From: Calditrichia bacterium
Lineage (GTDB): Bacteria > Calditrichota > Calditrichia > RBG-13-44-9 > J075
Reading direction: 5' to 3'
Assembly (NCBI GenBank): GCA_028284905.1
Contig: JANQQU010000093.1
Span: 62,001 to 126,000, forward strand
DNA length: 64,000 bases
Shown: positions 16,655 to 25,174 of the stretch, one piece after another
How the letters are laid out: the number at the start of each line of letters is the position of its first letter
How positions within the stretch are numbered: the stretch's first letter is position 1
Position numbers and translations under genes: made by a program
Notes under the pieces: model-generated
Told to the model about the DNA's origin: nothing
What the model saw: the letters and a program-made list of their open reading frames with translations, nothing else
Database searches by the model: none

Positions 16655-16987
16655 ATGGATTTAGGAGAATTTTCAATCAGTTTGGCAGTGAAGGATATTA
16701 AGGCATCGCGGGAATTTTACAGTCATCTTGGATTCGAATCTATTGGTGGCGACGAAACGCAGGGCTGGCTGGTGTTGCAAAACGGCAAGGCAAAGATTGG
16801 TTTATTTCAGGGAATGTTTGAGGAAAACATCATCACTTTTAATCCTAAAGATGCCCGTAGTATCCAGAAGCATCTGAAGTCCCACGGCGTTCAGCTCGCT
16901 TCGGAAGCAGATGAAGATGGCAGTGGCCCGGCGCATTTTGCATTGAAAGATCCGGATGGTAACCAAATCCTCATCGACCAATTCTAA
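16655..16987 (+). CDS. VOC-family (glyoxalase/bleomycin-resistance fold) protein
   Basis: A 110-residue single VOC domain with two beta-alpha-beta-beta-beta halves: [23 protein letters not shown] and the C-terminal [21 protein letters not shown] proteins include glyoxalases, dioxygenases and antibiotic-binding or thiol-transferring resistance proteins; the exact role is not inferable. It is the first gene after the array region, 18 bases before the metallo-beta-lactamase homologue, so the two are probably co-transcribed. Confidence 0.85.
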   Translation: MDLGEFSISLAVKDIKASREFYSHLGFESIGGDETQGWLVLQNGKAKIGLFQGMFEENIITFNPKDARSIQKHLKSHGVQLASEADEDGSGPAHFALKDPDGNQILIDQF

Positions 16988-17005
16988 ACCGAAAGCAGCT
17001 GATTA

Positions 17006-17770
17006 ATGAAAAAGTTTGTATACATCTTTTTATTGCTAGGCAGTGCATTTCTCTCCGGCCAGGGCGAGTGGCAGAAAATTACCGATGATCTGGACATTCG
17101 CCGCCTTTCTGACCAGATCTGGCAGCATCGCTCTTTTCAGGTAGTTGGCGACATTCGCTTTCCCTCTAACGGATTGCTGGTAGTCGGTGAAGAATCACTT
17201 TTTATGATCGATACTGCCTGGGGAGAAGAATCGACGGATGCGCTGTTGATCTGGATAAAGGAGAAGTTCGGCAAGCCGGTAAAGCAGGCGGTGGTTTCCC
17301 ATTTTCATCCGGATCGGATGGGGGGGATTAATAATCTGCATCAAATAAAAACGGTGGTATTTGCCGGGGAAAAGACTGTCGAATTAGCCCGGGAAAATAG
17401 TCTGCCGCTTCCGGACACATTATTCAAAAGTAGTCAACACTTTGATGTCGATGGCACCAAGTTCGAGGCGTACTATCCCGGTCCTGGTCATTCTCCGGAT
17501 AACATCGTCGTATGGTTCCCGGAAGAGAAACTGCTTTTCGGCGGTTGCCTGATCAAATCTTTGGAAGCGCCAAACCTTGGCTATATCGGAGATGCGGTAA
17601 TCGAACAGTGGGCCGCAACGATGGAAAATCTGAAAAGCCGATACGGGGAAGAGCTCCGCATCGTTCCCGGTCATGGAAAGATTGGTGATGTTGCCTTAAT
17701 CAATCACACCATCGCACTTGTAGAAGCATATTTGGAAAAAAGCAGTAAAACTCTGAACTATAAACTTTGA
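17006..17770 (+). CDS. Subclass B1-type metallo-beta-lactamase homologue
   Basis: A 254-residue protein with a signal peptide (1-18), so exported to the periplasm. The B1 zinc ligands are all present: H99, H101 and D103 in HFHPDRMGG, H162 in YPGPGHSPDNIVVW, C181 in LLFGGCLIKS, and H223 in VPGHGKIGD. The substrate-binding lysine is K184. The PSNGL and DTAW segments also match the family. The asparagine usual at standard position 233 (LGN-DA) is a tyrosine here (LGYIGDA). This is much closer to B1 enzymes such as BcII or CcrA than to generic MBL-fold hydrolases. Catalytic activity is inferred. It lies downstream of the blaI-blaR1-like pair, and its last five codons belong to a heptamer repeat. 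Confidence 0.85.
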   Translation: MKKFVYIFLLLGSAFLSGQGEWQKITDDLDIRRLSDQIWQHRSFQVVGDIRFPSNGLLVVGEESLFMIDTAWGEESTDALLIWIKEKFGKPVKQAVVSHFHPDRMGGINNLHQIKTVVFAGEKTVELARENSLPLPDTLFKSSQHFDVDGTKFEAYYPGPGHSPDNIVVWFPEEKLLFGGCLIKSLEAPNLGYIGDAVIEQWAATMENLKSRYGEELRIVPGHGKIGDVALINHTIALVEAYLEKSSKTLNYKL

Positions 17771-17784
17771 ACGTTGAACTTTAG
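17750..17784. repeat. 5-unit heptamer array spanning the metallo-beta-lactamase stop codon
   Basis: Units ACTCTGA, ACTATAA, ACTTTGA, ACGTTGA and ACTTTAG. The first units encode the C-terminal residues of the preceding protein, and the third contains its TGA stop codon. The array ends just before the AGGAG ribosome site of the next gene. It belongs to the TGAACTC family also seen at 38944-39018. Confidence 0.75.
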
Positions 17785-17795
17785 CAGGAGTAAAC

Positions 17796-18215
17796 ATGGA
17801 AAAAGTACAAGGTATTGGCGGCGTATTTATTTATGCCAACGATCCGGAAGCATTAGCCGCATGGTATACAGAACACCTTGGTATCGAAACGGAGAACTAT
17901 GGGAAAACTTATTATCATGCCTTTGCATATCGGTATCTCGATGATCCCGAGCGGCGAGCGAGCACGACCTGGTCAATCATGCCGGCGAAGAAAAAACCGC
18001 TGCCGAAAGCGCGAAAAGCGATGGTCAATTACCGGGTAGAGGATTTGCAAAAGCTGCTGGATCAGCTAACGGATGCTGGTATCGAAATTGAATCTGTAGA
18101 GGACTACGATTATGGTCGTTTCGCCTGGATCTATGATCCGGAAGGAAATCGTATCGAGCTTTTTGAGGATCATTTCGACTATGCCGAAATGTTAAATGAT
18201 GGGGCTGGAGAATAA
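17796..18215 (+). CDS. VOC-family protein
   Basis: A 139-residue VOC domain: GGVFIYANDPEALAAWYTEHLGIE at the N-terminus and FAWIYDPEGNRIELFED at the C-terminus, the latter containing the usual metal-ligand glutamate. It has no signal peptide. The gene lies 25 bases after the metallo-beta-lactamase gene and overlaps none, with an AGGAG ribosome site. Substrate unknown; glyoxalase-like or small-molecule binding are both possible. Confidence 0.85.
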   Translation: MEKVQGIGGVFIYANDPEALAAWYTEHLGIETENYGKTYYHAFAYRYLDDPERRASTTWSIMPAKKKPLPKARKAMVNYRVEDLQKLLDQLTDAGIEIESVEDYDYGRFAWIYDPEGNRIELFEDHFDYAEMLNDGAGE

Positions 18216-18216
18216 T

Positions 18217-19080
18217 ATGCACCAGAAAAGCAGTCTCTTGTCTTTCCTGGGCATCATTGCACTCATTTTTTTAGCCTGTAATGATACCGCACCGCCGTCG
18301 GAGTCGCCGTTAGAAGCAGAATTTGCCGCCGCCGGCAAGCCTTCTTTTCTGGGAGAAGGGCTGGAGTTCAGATTGTCGGTAAAAAATATTGATACGACAG
18401 CGGCATTCTTTCAGCAACTGGGATTTGCGCCAACGGCTGCCCATCCGGAGGCGCATCCGGTCCGGGCTTTTACCGACGGTAGTATTGTCATTTCTTTGCA
18501 TCAGAAAGATTTCCCTTCACCGACGATCGCTTATTACGAAAGTGACTTAAAAGCGTTGGAAAATGGATTAAAAGCTGGCGCTGTTCCTTATGAAAGCATC
18601 ACGGACAGTGCGGGCGTTCCAGAGGAAATTACCTTCAGCGATTATAACGGGCAACGGTATGTTTGTAATGCTGCAGCGCCGGTGGATCGCCCGGATGTCC
18701 GCCTGGTAATGATGGATCCCACTGGCGCCCGGATGGAAGAACAGACCTTTTCCCGCTGTGGGATGTTTGGAGAATATGCAATTCCCACGGCCGACCGGGA
18801 TAGTTCTGCAGCTTACTGGGCTTCGCTTGGATTCCGGAAAATGTTTGCCAGCAATGTGCCGTATCCCTGGGGAATTTACTTTGACAATCAGCTGGTGATG
18901 GGCTTGCATCAAACGACGGAATTCCAGAATGGCATGATCACTTTTTTCAGTAACCGGGCGGAAGCAGTGATTGCAGAATTAAAAGTGGATGGATATAAGT
19001 TTGCCGCGGAAATAGATCCTGCCAATGCCGTGCTGGAAACGCCAGATGGCATCTATTTAAACATCTTTAACTGGCAATAA
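18217..19080 (+). CDS. VOC-fold lipoprotein
   Basis: A 287-residue protein with a lipoprotein signal (LIFLAC lipobox, cysteine near residue 21), so it is anchored in the envelope. The mature part holds two VOC-like modules: EGLEFRLSVKNIDTTAAFFQQLGF with VRLVMMDPTGARMEE, then DSSAAYWASLGFRKM with VLETPDGIYLNIFNW. The ATG at 18217 was chosen because it has GGAG 6 bases upstream and begins the signal sequence directly. An extracytoplasmic VOC protein is unusual and could bind or modify a small molecule outside the inner membrane; the ligand is unknown. Confidence 0.75.
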   Translation: MHQKSSLLSFLGIIALIFLACNDTAPPSESPLEAEFAAAGKPSFLGEGLEFRLSVKNIDTTAAFFQQLGFAPTAAHPEAHPVRAFTDGSIVISLHQKDFPSPTIAYYESDLKALENGLKAGAVPYESITDSAGVPEEITFSDYNGQRYVCNAAAPVDRPDVRLVMMDPTGARMEEQTFSRCGMFGEYAIPTADRDSSAAYWASLGFRKMFASNVPYPWGIYFDNQLVMGLHQTTEFQNGMITFFSNRAEAVIAELKVDGYKFAAEIDPANAVLETPDGIYLNIFNWQ

Positions 19081-19135
19081 TTTTACTGTTCTGAAACATC
19101 TCTACTTTTCAAAATAAAGGTTTAAAGGAGGCTTT

Positions 19136-19516
19136 ATGGGTAAAGGCATCATTTCCGTTATTGGCGGTTATTTGATTATGGCTGTACTGGTTGTGTTTGG
19201 TTTTGGCGTAATATCATTAGTAGCACCGGCAGATGTTTTTGGTTCCGATGGTATGCAAATGCCGGGCACCACTTGGATAATTATTATCCTGATTATGGGA
19301 TTTTTAGCTGCTGTCGCAGGTGGATTTGTAACTGCCCGCTTTGGCAAAGATGCACCATTTAATACCGGTTCTGCCCTGGTTGGCTTAATCATCCTGATGG
19401 GACTTTTAACCGCATTTTCCACCGGCAATGGTCAGCCGATTTGGTATCAAGTGTTACAGACGCTGCTGGGAGCCGCCGGCGCATGGTATGGGGCGAATTT
19501 TAGAAGGCAGGCTTAA
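19136..19516 (+). CDS. Small membrane protein, unknown function
   Basis: A 126-residue protein with four predicted transmembrane helices (VIGGYLIMAVLVVFGFGVI, IIIILIMGFLAAVAGGF, ALVGLIILMGLLTAF and a C-terminal helix). A strong AAAGGAGG ribosome site precedes the ATG. No known family was recognised with confidence. It is the last gene of the plus-strand cluster that includes the lactamase homologue. Confidence 0.7.
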   Translation: MGKGIISVIGGYLIMAVLVVFGFGVISLVAPADVFGSDGMQMPGTTWIIIILIMGFLAAVAGGFVTARFGKDAPFNTGSALVGLIILMGLLTAFSTGNGQPIWYQVLQTLLGAAGAWYGANFRRQA

Positions 19517-19526
19517 GGTAGTTAGA

Positions 19527-19555
19527 CTAATGGCCTAAAGGTCCACGGCCATTAG
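19527..19555. terminator. Hairpin between convergent genes
   Basis: CTAATGGCC (19527-19535) pairs perfectly with GGCCATTAG (19547-19555) around an 11-base loop. It sits between the convergent membrane-protein and permease genes. It lacks a T-run on either strand, so termination is only possible. Its GGCCTAAAG core resembles the CTAAAGC heptamer family. Confidence 0.4.
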
Positions 19556-19573
19556 CCTGATTAATGATTTCAA

Positions 19574-21964
19574 TTATTCATACTTGAGCGCTTTAATCGG
19601 ATTGGTCAGCGCTGCTTTCACTGCTTGATAGGTGATGGTGCCAATCGCGATAATCAGTGCTGCGATCCCGGCGGCGATCAGGGTCAGCCAGCTGACATCA
19701 ATCCGGTAGGCAAAATTCTGCAGCCAATTGTTCATAATCCAGTAGGCCAGCGGACTGGCCAGGACAATAGCCAGAACGATAAGACGGCCAAAGTCTTTCG
19801 ATAACATCAAAATAATACTACCGACAGAAGCCCCAAGTACTTTCCGGATACCGATTTCCCGGGTGCGCTGTTCCGCCGTAAAGGCAGCCAGGCCAAACAA
19901 GCCCAGGCAGGCAATTACAATAGCCAGTAAGGTAAAAACAGTCAGCAATTGACCGCTGCGGACTTCGGCACGATAAAGCCCTTCATATTCCTGATCGAGG
20001 AATGTGTATTCGAATGGCCGGTAAGGCACTAACTTTGCCCAGACCCGATCGATATGGCCCATCGTAGCAACAATATTCTCCGGGGCAATTTTCACCATTA
20101 AATATTCAAAATTACGGGGGGAAATAAAAAGCGCCAGTGGGCCAATTTCGTTATGCAGCGAACGGAAATGAAAATCCCGGGCAACGCCAATCACCCGACC
20201 CATCCGGTTACCAAGGACATTTAGCCATTTGCCGACAGCCTCCTCCGGCTGCCAGCCGATTCGTCTGGCCAAAGACTCGTTGATGACGTAGTCATATCCC
20301 TTTTCCGGAATAAATGTCTCCTGGAAAGTATTCCCGGCAATTAATTCCAAATCGAGCACACTGGGAAAATCTTTGTCGACGATCCAGCCGGTCGTGGGAG
20401 GATTTTCACCTTCCGGCAAGCCTTCTGCGGCGACGCTGTATCCGCCCATCACTTTACCGGGGATGGAAGAAGAGGCGGTAACACCTAAGACCCCGGCATC
20501 GCGCATTAGCTCGTTTTTAATCGTGGATAAATTTCCGATTGTTTCCCGATCGCCAATCGGCACGATTACCATCTGCTCTTTGGCCAAACCAAGCTTTTTA
20601 TTTCGCAAAAAACTTAATTGACTGTCGACGACCAGGGAACCGACGATTAAAAAGACCGAAACACCAAACTGGAAGACCACAAGTGCTTTGCGGAATAGCA
20701 CAGCGCCCCCGCTTCTTTTTACTTCCCCTTTTAAAACCGCTGCTGGTTGAAATCTGGAAAGGAATAATGCCGGATAACTACCGGCGACGATGCTCACCAA
20801 AAATCCGACAACAAGCACTAAAACTAACACTTCAGGATTATTTATAAAGTTAAAAGAGAGTGTTTTTCCAATGAACAGGTTAAAAGCCGGCAGGAACAAC
20901 TGAACAAGTATTAGTGCCAGTAACATGGAAATGCCGGTAATAATCATCGATTCGCCGAAGAATTGCGATATGAGTGTGTTACGCTGAGCGCCGAGCACCT
21001 TACGCATTCCCACCTCTTTCGCCCGGCGGGAAGATCGGGCCGTTGCCAGGTTCATATAATTGATACAGGCGACAACCAGAATCAGCAAGGCGAGCACGGA
21101 GAAGCCATATATATATCCGATATCTCCCTTTGCCCGGGCACCGCCATCGAGATGTTTGGAATGCAGGTAAACATCGCTTAACGGCTGTAGCTTGACGATT
21201 GGCACCGGATTGCTACCACTCATTTCCTTGGTATATTCTGCAATGCGTTCCGCAATTTTTTTGTTCAAAGCAGCAGTATTGCCGGGAGAATTGGTGAGAA
21301 CATAGGTGAAATAATTGGCACTCCCCCAAATTTCTCTTTGAGACTGACGCAGCGTGGAAAAAGAGGCCATGTAGTCAAATTGCAGGTGCGAGTTTGATGG
21401 TAAATCCGCAACGACGCCGGTAATCTCAAAATCCCGGGTGTTATCTACCTTCAGCGTTTTTCCCAGTGGATTCTCGCTGCCAAAGATCTTACGCGCTGTC
21501 GATTCTGTCAGGACGATCGTGCCGGGTCGGCTGATTGCCGTTTCTGGATCTCCCTGCACAAATGGAAAGCTGAAAATTGAAAACATGGTGGAATCGCCAA
21601 ACATAAAACGGGATTCCTGAAACTTTTTACTGCCATAGCTGACGATGGAAGGACCAAAATTATTGACCTCGAAAACCCGTACCATTTCCGTCACTTCCGG
21701 AAAATCCCGTTTTAACATCGGGCCGACAATCGTCGGGGTCACCGATATTTCCCGGGCCTGGCTACCCAGCTGAAATCCATAGGTGACCCGGTAAATACGC
21801 TCAGCCTTCTCGTGAAAGCGATCATAATTCAGTTCATTCTGCACAAAGAGGAGGATTAACAAGCAACAGGCGATCCCAACGGCCAATCCACTAATACTGA
21901 TTAGCGAATACATTTTACTGTTGCGGATGTTTCGCCAGGCAATTTTCAAGTAATTTCCAAACAT
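19574..21964 (-). CDS. MacB/FtsX-type ABC transporter permease
   Basis: A 796-residue permease with the Bacteroidota-type start MFGNYLKIAWRNIRNSKMYS. An N-terminal transmembrane helix (about 20-40) is followed by a large periplasmic MacB_PCD domain, an FtsX block with three helices near 285-430, a second periplasmic domain, and a final FtsX block near 675-790 containing EIGIRKVLGASV. The two-FtsX layout is usual for this subgroup, which exports antimicrobial or lipid-like substrates or couples ATP hydrolysis to periplasmic events. No ATPase gene is adjacent, so its partner is encoded elsewhere or is shared. A paralogue lies at 44685. Confidence 0.9.
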   Translation of the reverse strand: MFGNYLKIAWRNIRNSKMYSLISISGLAVGIACCLLILLFVQNELNYDRFHEKAERIYRVTYGFQLGSQAREISVTPTIVGPMLKRDFPEVTEMVRVFEVNNFGPSIVSYGSKKFQESRFMFGDSTMFSIFSFPFVQGDPETAISRPGTIVLTESTARKIFGSENPLGKTLKVDNTRDFEITGVVADLPSNSHLQFDYMASFSTLRQSQREIWGSANYFTYVLTNSPGNTAALNKKIAERIAEYTKEMSGSNPVPIVKLQPLSDVYLHSKHLDGGARAKGDIGYIYGFSVLALLILVVACINYMNLATARSSRRAKEVGMRKVLGAQRNTLISQFFGESMIITGISMLLALILVQLFLPAFNLFIGKTLSFNFINNPEVLVLVLVVGFLVSIVAGSYPALFLSRFQPAAVLKGEVKRSGGAVLFRKALVVFQFGVSVFLIVGSLVVDSQLSFLRNKKLGLAKEQMVIVPIGDRETIGNLSTIKNELMRDAGVLGVTASSSIPGKVMGGYSVAAEGLPEGENPPTTGWIVDKDFPSVLDLELIAGNTFQETFIPEKGYDYVINESLARRIGWQPEEAVGKWLNVLGNRMGRVIGVARDFHFRSLHNEIGPLALFISPRNFEYLMVKIAPENIVATMGHIDRVWAKLVPYRPFEYTFLDQEYEGLYRAEVRSGQLLTVFTLLAIVIACLGLFGLAAFTAEQRTREIGIRKVLGASVGSIILMLSKDFGRLIVLAIVLASPLAYWIMNNWLQNFAYRIDVSWLTLIAAGIAALIIAIGTITYQAVKAALTNPIKALKYE

Positions 21965-22368
21965 GCGGTCATCTCCCGGATAAAGATAGATTTTTCTGCC
22001 TTTTTTCTATCAGACAGTGTAATGCCAAAAATGTTCACAAGAAAATTAAAGGAGAGGAAATGGGGCATGAAATTTAGGTTAAAGGAGTAGGATTCTTATT
22101 ATGTGAGTTAACGAAAGCTAAGGCTCCGCTCCCGTTGGTCGCTCATGGTTCCACTCACTGCGGTCGTTGATGGTTGGCCTTCGGCAGGAAAAAAAATAAC
22201 CATTAGCGACCAGCGGGAGCGGAACCATTAGTGAGCCAACAGGCGAACGGAACCTGCGAGCCCCGCGAGCCAACCATTAGCGACGTAAGGAGCGGAATCA
22301 TAAAAAATTAGTGGGTTTACATAGAAAAAAGGAAAGCACAAATACGAACCGGCACCCCAACCGCCTTC
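21965..22368. other. Intergenic region (404 bases) with a large inverted-repeat element
   Basis: Separates the permease and amidase genes, both on the minus strand. It contains no gene. Most of 22120-22300 is a repeated, self-complementary element listed separately. Confidence 0.5.
22125..22296. repeat. Extragenic inverted-repeat element
   Basis: The arms at 22125-22150 and 22198-22223 are complementary at 24 of 26 positions; one of the two differences is a G-T wobble in RNA. A further direct copy of the second arm, with several changes, occurs at 22272-22296. The core motif AACCATTAGCGAC ends in GGAGCGGA. The sequence is GC-richer than its flanks, and it may be a REP-like or MITE-like element. 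Confidence 0.6.
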
Positions 22369-24012
22369 CTAAATCGCATTCTCATAATCACGTTTAAACT
22401 GACGCAATCCGCTGAAAATACCTTCGGCGATTTTTTGCTGGTGGCTATTGGTTTTGATAATCCGGGCTTCGTATTTATTGGTAACAAATCCGACTTCAAC
22501 GAGAATAGATGGCATTGCCGCCCCAATCATCACCCAAAAGCCAGCTTGCTTAACACCGCGATTCTTCATATTCAGGCTGCGCAGACGCTTGGCCATTTCT
22601 TCCTGAACGCCGCTGGCGAGCTGCTCACTTTGTTTCATAAATGCGGATTGCGCCATGGTTGCCAGAATTGCGTTGATTCCCTGGTAATGTTTTTGGGCAC
22701 CGGCGGTTTCGAATTGAATAACGGAGTTTTCCCGGGCAGCAACATTACTTGCTTCTTTGTCTTTGTGGGGACCGAGAATATAGGTCTCAAATCCCTTGGC
22801 GTTGCGATTCCGATTAGCATTCGCGTGGATGCTGATAAATACTTTCGCATTGTTCTCATTGGCAATCTGAGTGCGGCGGCGTAATTCGACAAAGGTGTCA
22901 TCTTTTCGGGTATAGACAACCCGCACGCCAGGCATATTTTTATTGATCAATCGCCCAAGCTTCAGGGCAACGGATAAAACGACATCTTTTTCCTTCAAAT
23001 TGCCGACACCAACGGCACCGGGGTCTTTGCCGCCATGCCCGGCATCGATGACAACTGTATCAATCAGCCAGCGCTTCTTCTCCTGCTCAAGCTGCTTTTG
23101 CAGATCATTGCCGGCGGAGTTATCGACTTGCGATTGATTGGTTGGCTCAGGTAATTCGGAATCAGCTAAATTTTCGTCATAGCGTAAAATAATTACCACA
23201 TCGCGATTGGATTCATCCTGGTAGATGCTGGTAGAGATGGGATTTTTACTCAAGCGAAAACCGATAGAAAGGGTACGATCGAGCAATAAGGCTTTTATTT
23301 CCCGCACCGGGCCCCGTCGCGTGGTATTGTTTAATTCCTCCACATTGGCAGTTGCTCCGTAGAGATCAACATGCAGCCAGTTGTAGCGGGTATTAATGCG
23401 CATTTCATTATCCCGGAACCGCCGAGATGTTTTAATGCGGATGACCGTGCCATTGGATTTCTGCTCGATCACCATGTCCCTGGCATAACCGGTGGTACTG
23501 CGATTTGTGCGATCATAAGAAGAATTATTGCTGACCGGTTTTAGCTCGCTGCTCACACGCAGTTCATGCTCCGTGCTGTTATAAACCAGTGGTAAATTGG
23601 TATAACGTTGTATTAATACGCTGAGATGTTGCACCGGCACAATAATCTCATTTTTCTCCCAGAGGCATTTCATTGGCATTTGAAAGGCTTTATGATCAAT
23701 AATCACAAATGGATTATCGGCGGTTACCACAACCTTGTTTTGGGGAAGATAAATGACCAGTTTACGTTTTTCTTCATTGAAGTAAACGCCATAGCGGAAT
23801 ACGCCGGCAAATGCCTTGGCGCTCATATATGGCGTTTTATTTCGCCACCAGAGGGAAATCTTTTCCGGTGCGGTATTTCCTCCGCGGAAAATAGTTAGTT
23901 TTTCTTGCAGGTTAAAAATCTTAGGGAGGGCTCTGCCGAAGAGTGACTGGGTTTCTACAAGGAGAATGCCGACACTCGGTAATAACTTCTTTAAAAATTC
24001 ACGTCTAATCAT
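22369..24012 (-). CDS. N-acetylmuramoyl-L-alanine amidase (Amidase_3) with AMIN domain
   Basis: A 547-residue peptidoglycan hydrolase that cuts the bond between muramic acid and L-alanine. The N-terminus has a twin-arginine-like signal (RREFLKK at 3-9, then a hydrophobic stretch). A copper-amine-oxidase-N-like domain (about 45-155) and an AMIN domain (about 175-280) precede the Amidase_3 domain (318-540). The latter has zinc ligands H326 (DAGHGGKD), E341 and H396 (ISIHANAN) and catalytic E506 (LVEVGFVTN). Tat export is known for some E. coli amidases, so the signal is plausible. It probably acts in cell separation. Confidence 0.92.
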   Translation of the reverse strand: MIRREFLKKLLPSVGILLVETQSLFGRALPKIFNLQEKLTIFRGGNTAPEKISLWWRNKTPYMSAKAFAGVFRYGVYFNEEKRKLVIYLPQNKVVVTADNPFVIIDHKAFQMPMKCLWEKNEIIVPVQHLSVLIQRYTNLPLVYNSTEHELRVSSELKPVSNNSSYDRTNRSTTGYARDMVIEQKSNGTVIRIKTSRRFRDNEMRINTRYNWLHVDLYGATANVEELNNTTRRGPVREIKALLLDRTLSIGFRLSKNPISTSIYQDESNRDVVIILRYDENLADSELPEPTNQSQVDNSAGNDLQKQLEQEKKRWLIDTVVIDAGHGGKDPGAVGVGNLKEKDVVLSVALKLGRLINKNMPGVRVVYTRKDDTFVELRRRTQIANENNAKVFISIHANANRNRNAKGFETYILGPHKDKEASNVAARENSVIQFETAGAQKHYQGINAILATMAQSAFMKQSEQLASGVQEEMAKRLRSLNMKNRGVKQAGFWVMIGAAMPSILVEVGFVTNKYEARIIKTNSHQQKIAEGIFSGLRQFKRDYENAI

Positions 24013-24320
24013 AGCTTAAACCAAAAGATTCTGTGCACAATATCATAAGCTAATACGGTTACTGAATATATTCAAGCGTTAAATCACTCATCTGTTAAAG
24101 ACCGTCTAGATTAAATTGTTCAGAATAAAATTAACTTGTGGTGATTTTTTTGACAATTTTAGCGAAACAAAAAATTCTTATGGGGAAAGTTGAAAGATTA
24201 TCCAGTAATCCATGGGTAAATTGTATAAAACAATAAAAAAGCCCATGCCTTGGATAAGCATGGGCTCGGTAGTGATTTTTTTTTGCTCAGGTCACTACGG
24301 GAGACGCGTTAGTCGTTTCC
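24013..24320. other. Intergenic region (308 bases)
   Basis: Holds the promoter region of the amidase gene and, at its end, the terminator of the upstream HEAT-like gene. No other gene or repeat was seen. Confidence 0.4.
24234..24266 (-). terminator. Intrinsic terminator of the HEAT-like gene
   Basis: AGCCCATGC (24240-24248) pairs with GCATGGGCT (24258-24266). On the minus strand the hairpin is followed by a run of T (A-run at 24235-24240), which is a canonical Rho-independent terminator. Confidence 0.85.
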
Positions 24321-24710
24321 TTATTTTGTTGCTGAAATTGCTTCCAATTGTTTGCGAATGACCGGATCGGCTTCAAACTTGATCTGGCGTTCCAGTAAAT
24401 AGTTTACTTGATCGTTGTTGATTTTCGCGAGGGTGGACAATGCCAATTGACGAACTTTCTGATTTTCATCAGTGCGGAATACATATAATACATCATAAGC
24501 TGCGTCATTTACATCCACTTTATCACCATGCTTAATAACCATCTGCATTGCAGATTTTTGAATACCGTTGTTCTCAGATGTAAGTGCTTTTACGAGATTT
24601 TTACTAAAATCATCCCATTTTTCTTCGCTTTCTTCAGTTGCAAATGCATTAAATGTGAACATTGCCAAAACGGCTAAAATAACGCTGAATCGAAAGGTTG
24701 AATGTTTCAT
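24321..24710 (-). CDS. Small exported helical (HEAT-like) protein
   Basis: A 129-residue protein with a signal peptide (1-24, ending NAFA-TEES). The mature part is all-helical, with two or three repeats of HEAT-like pattern (VLYVFRTDENQKVRQLALSTLAKI and VNYLLERQIKFEADPVIRKQLEAI). Function unknown; such repeats usually mediate protein contacts. A GGAG ribosome site and a strong terminator mark it as a single-gene unit. Confidence 0.75.
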   Translation of the reverse strand: MKHSTFRFSVILAVLAMFTFNAFATEESEEKWDDFSKNLVKALTSENNGIQKSAMQMVIKHGDKVDVNDAAYDVLYVFRTDENQKVRQLALSTLAKINNDQVNYLLERQIKFEADPVIRKQLEAISATK

Positions 24711-25174
24711 GATGTTTCTCCTAATCCCTGATTTTTTGATAGATAGATTTTTGATAGTTCTTGGCCCGGATGTAGTTATCCGATGCCGGGTATTACCGGT
24801 AATTTCTTTTTTTACAACAGTTTATTCACGCGAATCTCCTTAGCCTTTACGGGAGCAATTTCCGGGAAGTTGCAAAAAAAAATCGGGAGCTTAAATTTGT
24901 TGTTATTCGCGGGAGGAAGCGGTTTCTTTCACAAAGCGTAGTAACTGACCGATAAAATTGTGACTGTTCAGCATTAGATTAAGTGCTCTCCGGGGCTTAT
25001 CTCCGCTTTAACTCCCGTTTCAGATTTTTTATTTTTGAACAGGCTACCACTTCATTAATTCGATATTTTTTTGTATATTTATGCAGAAGGGAAGATTTGC
25101 GCACTGGAACCATAGTGCCGGGTGAAGCGTCTTTTATTAAGATGCATTTTTAACTAAACGCACGGAAATATTCT
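24711..25174. other. Intergenic region (464 bases), no gene seen
   Basis: Lies between the divergent HEAT-like and ParA genes. It is A/T-rich before the ParA start and holds both promoters. No repeat array, operator or RNA fold was recognised. Confidence 0.4.
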
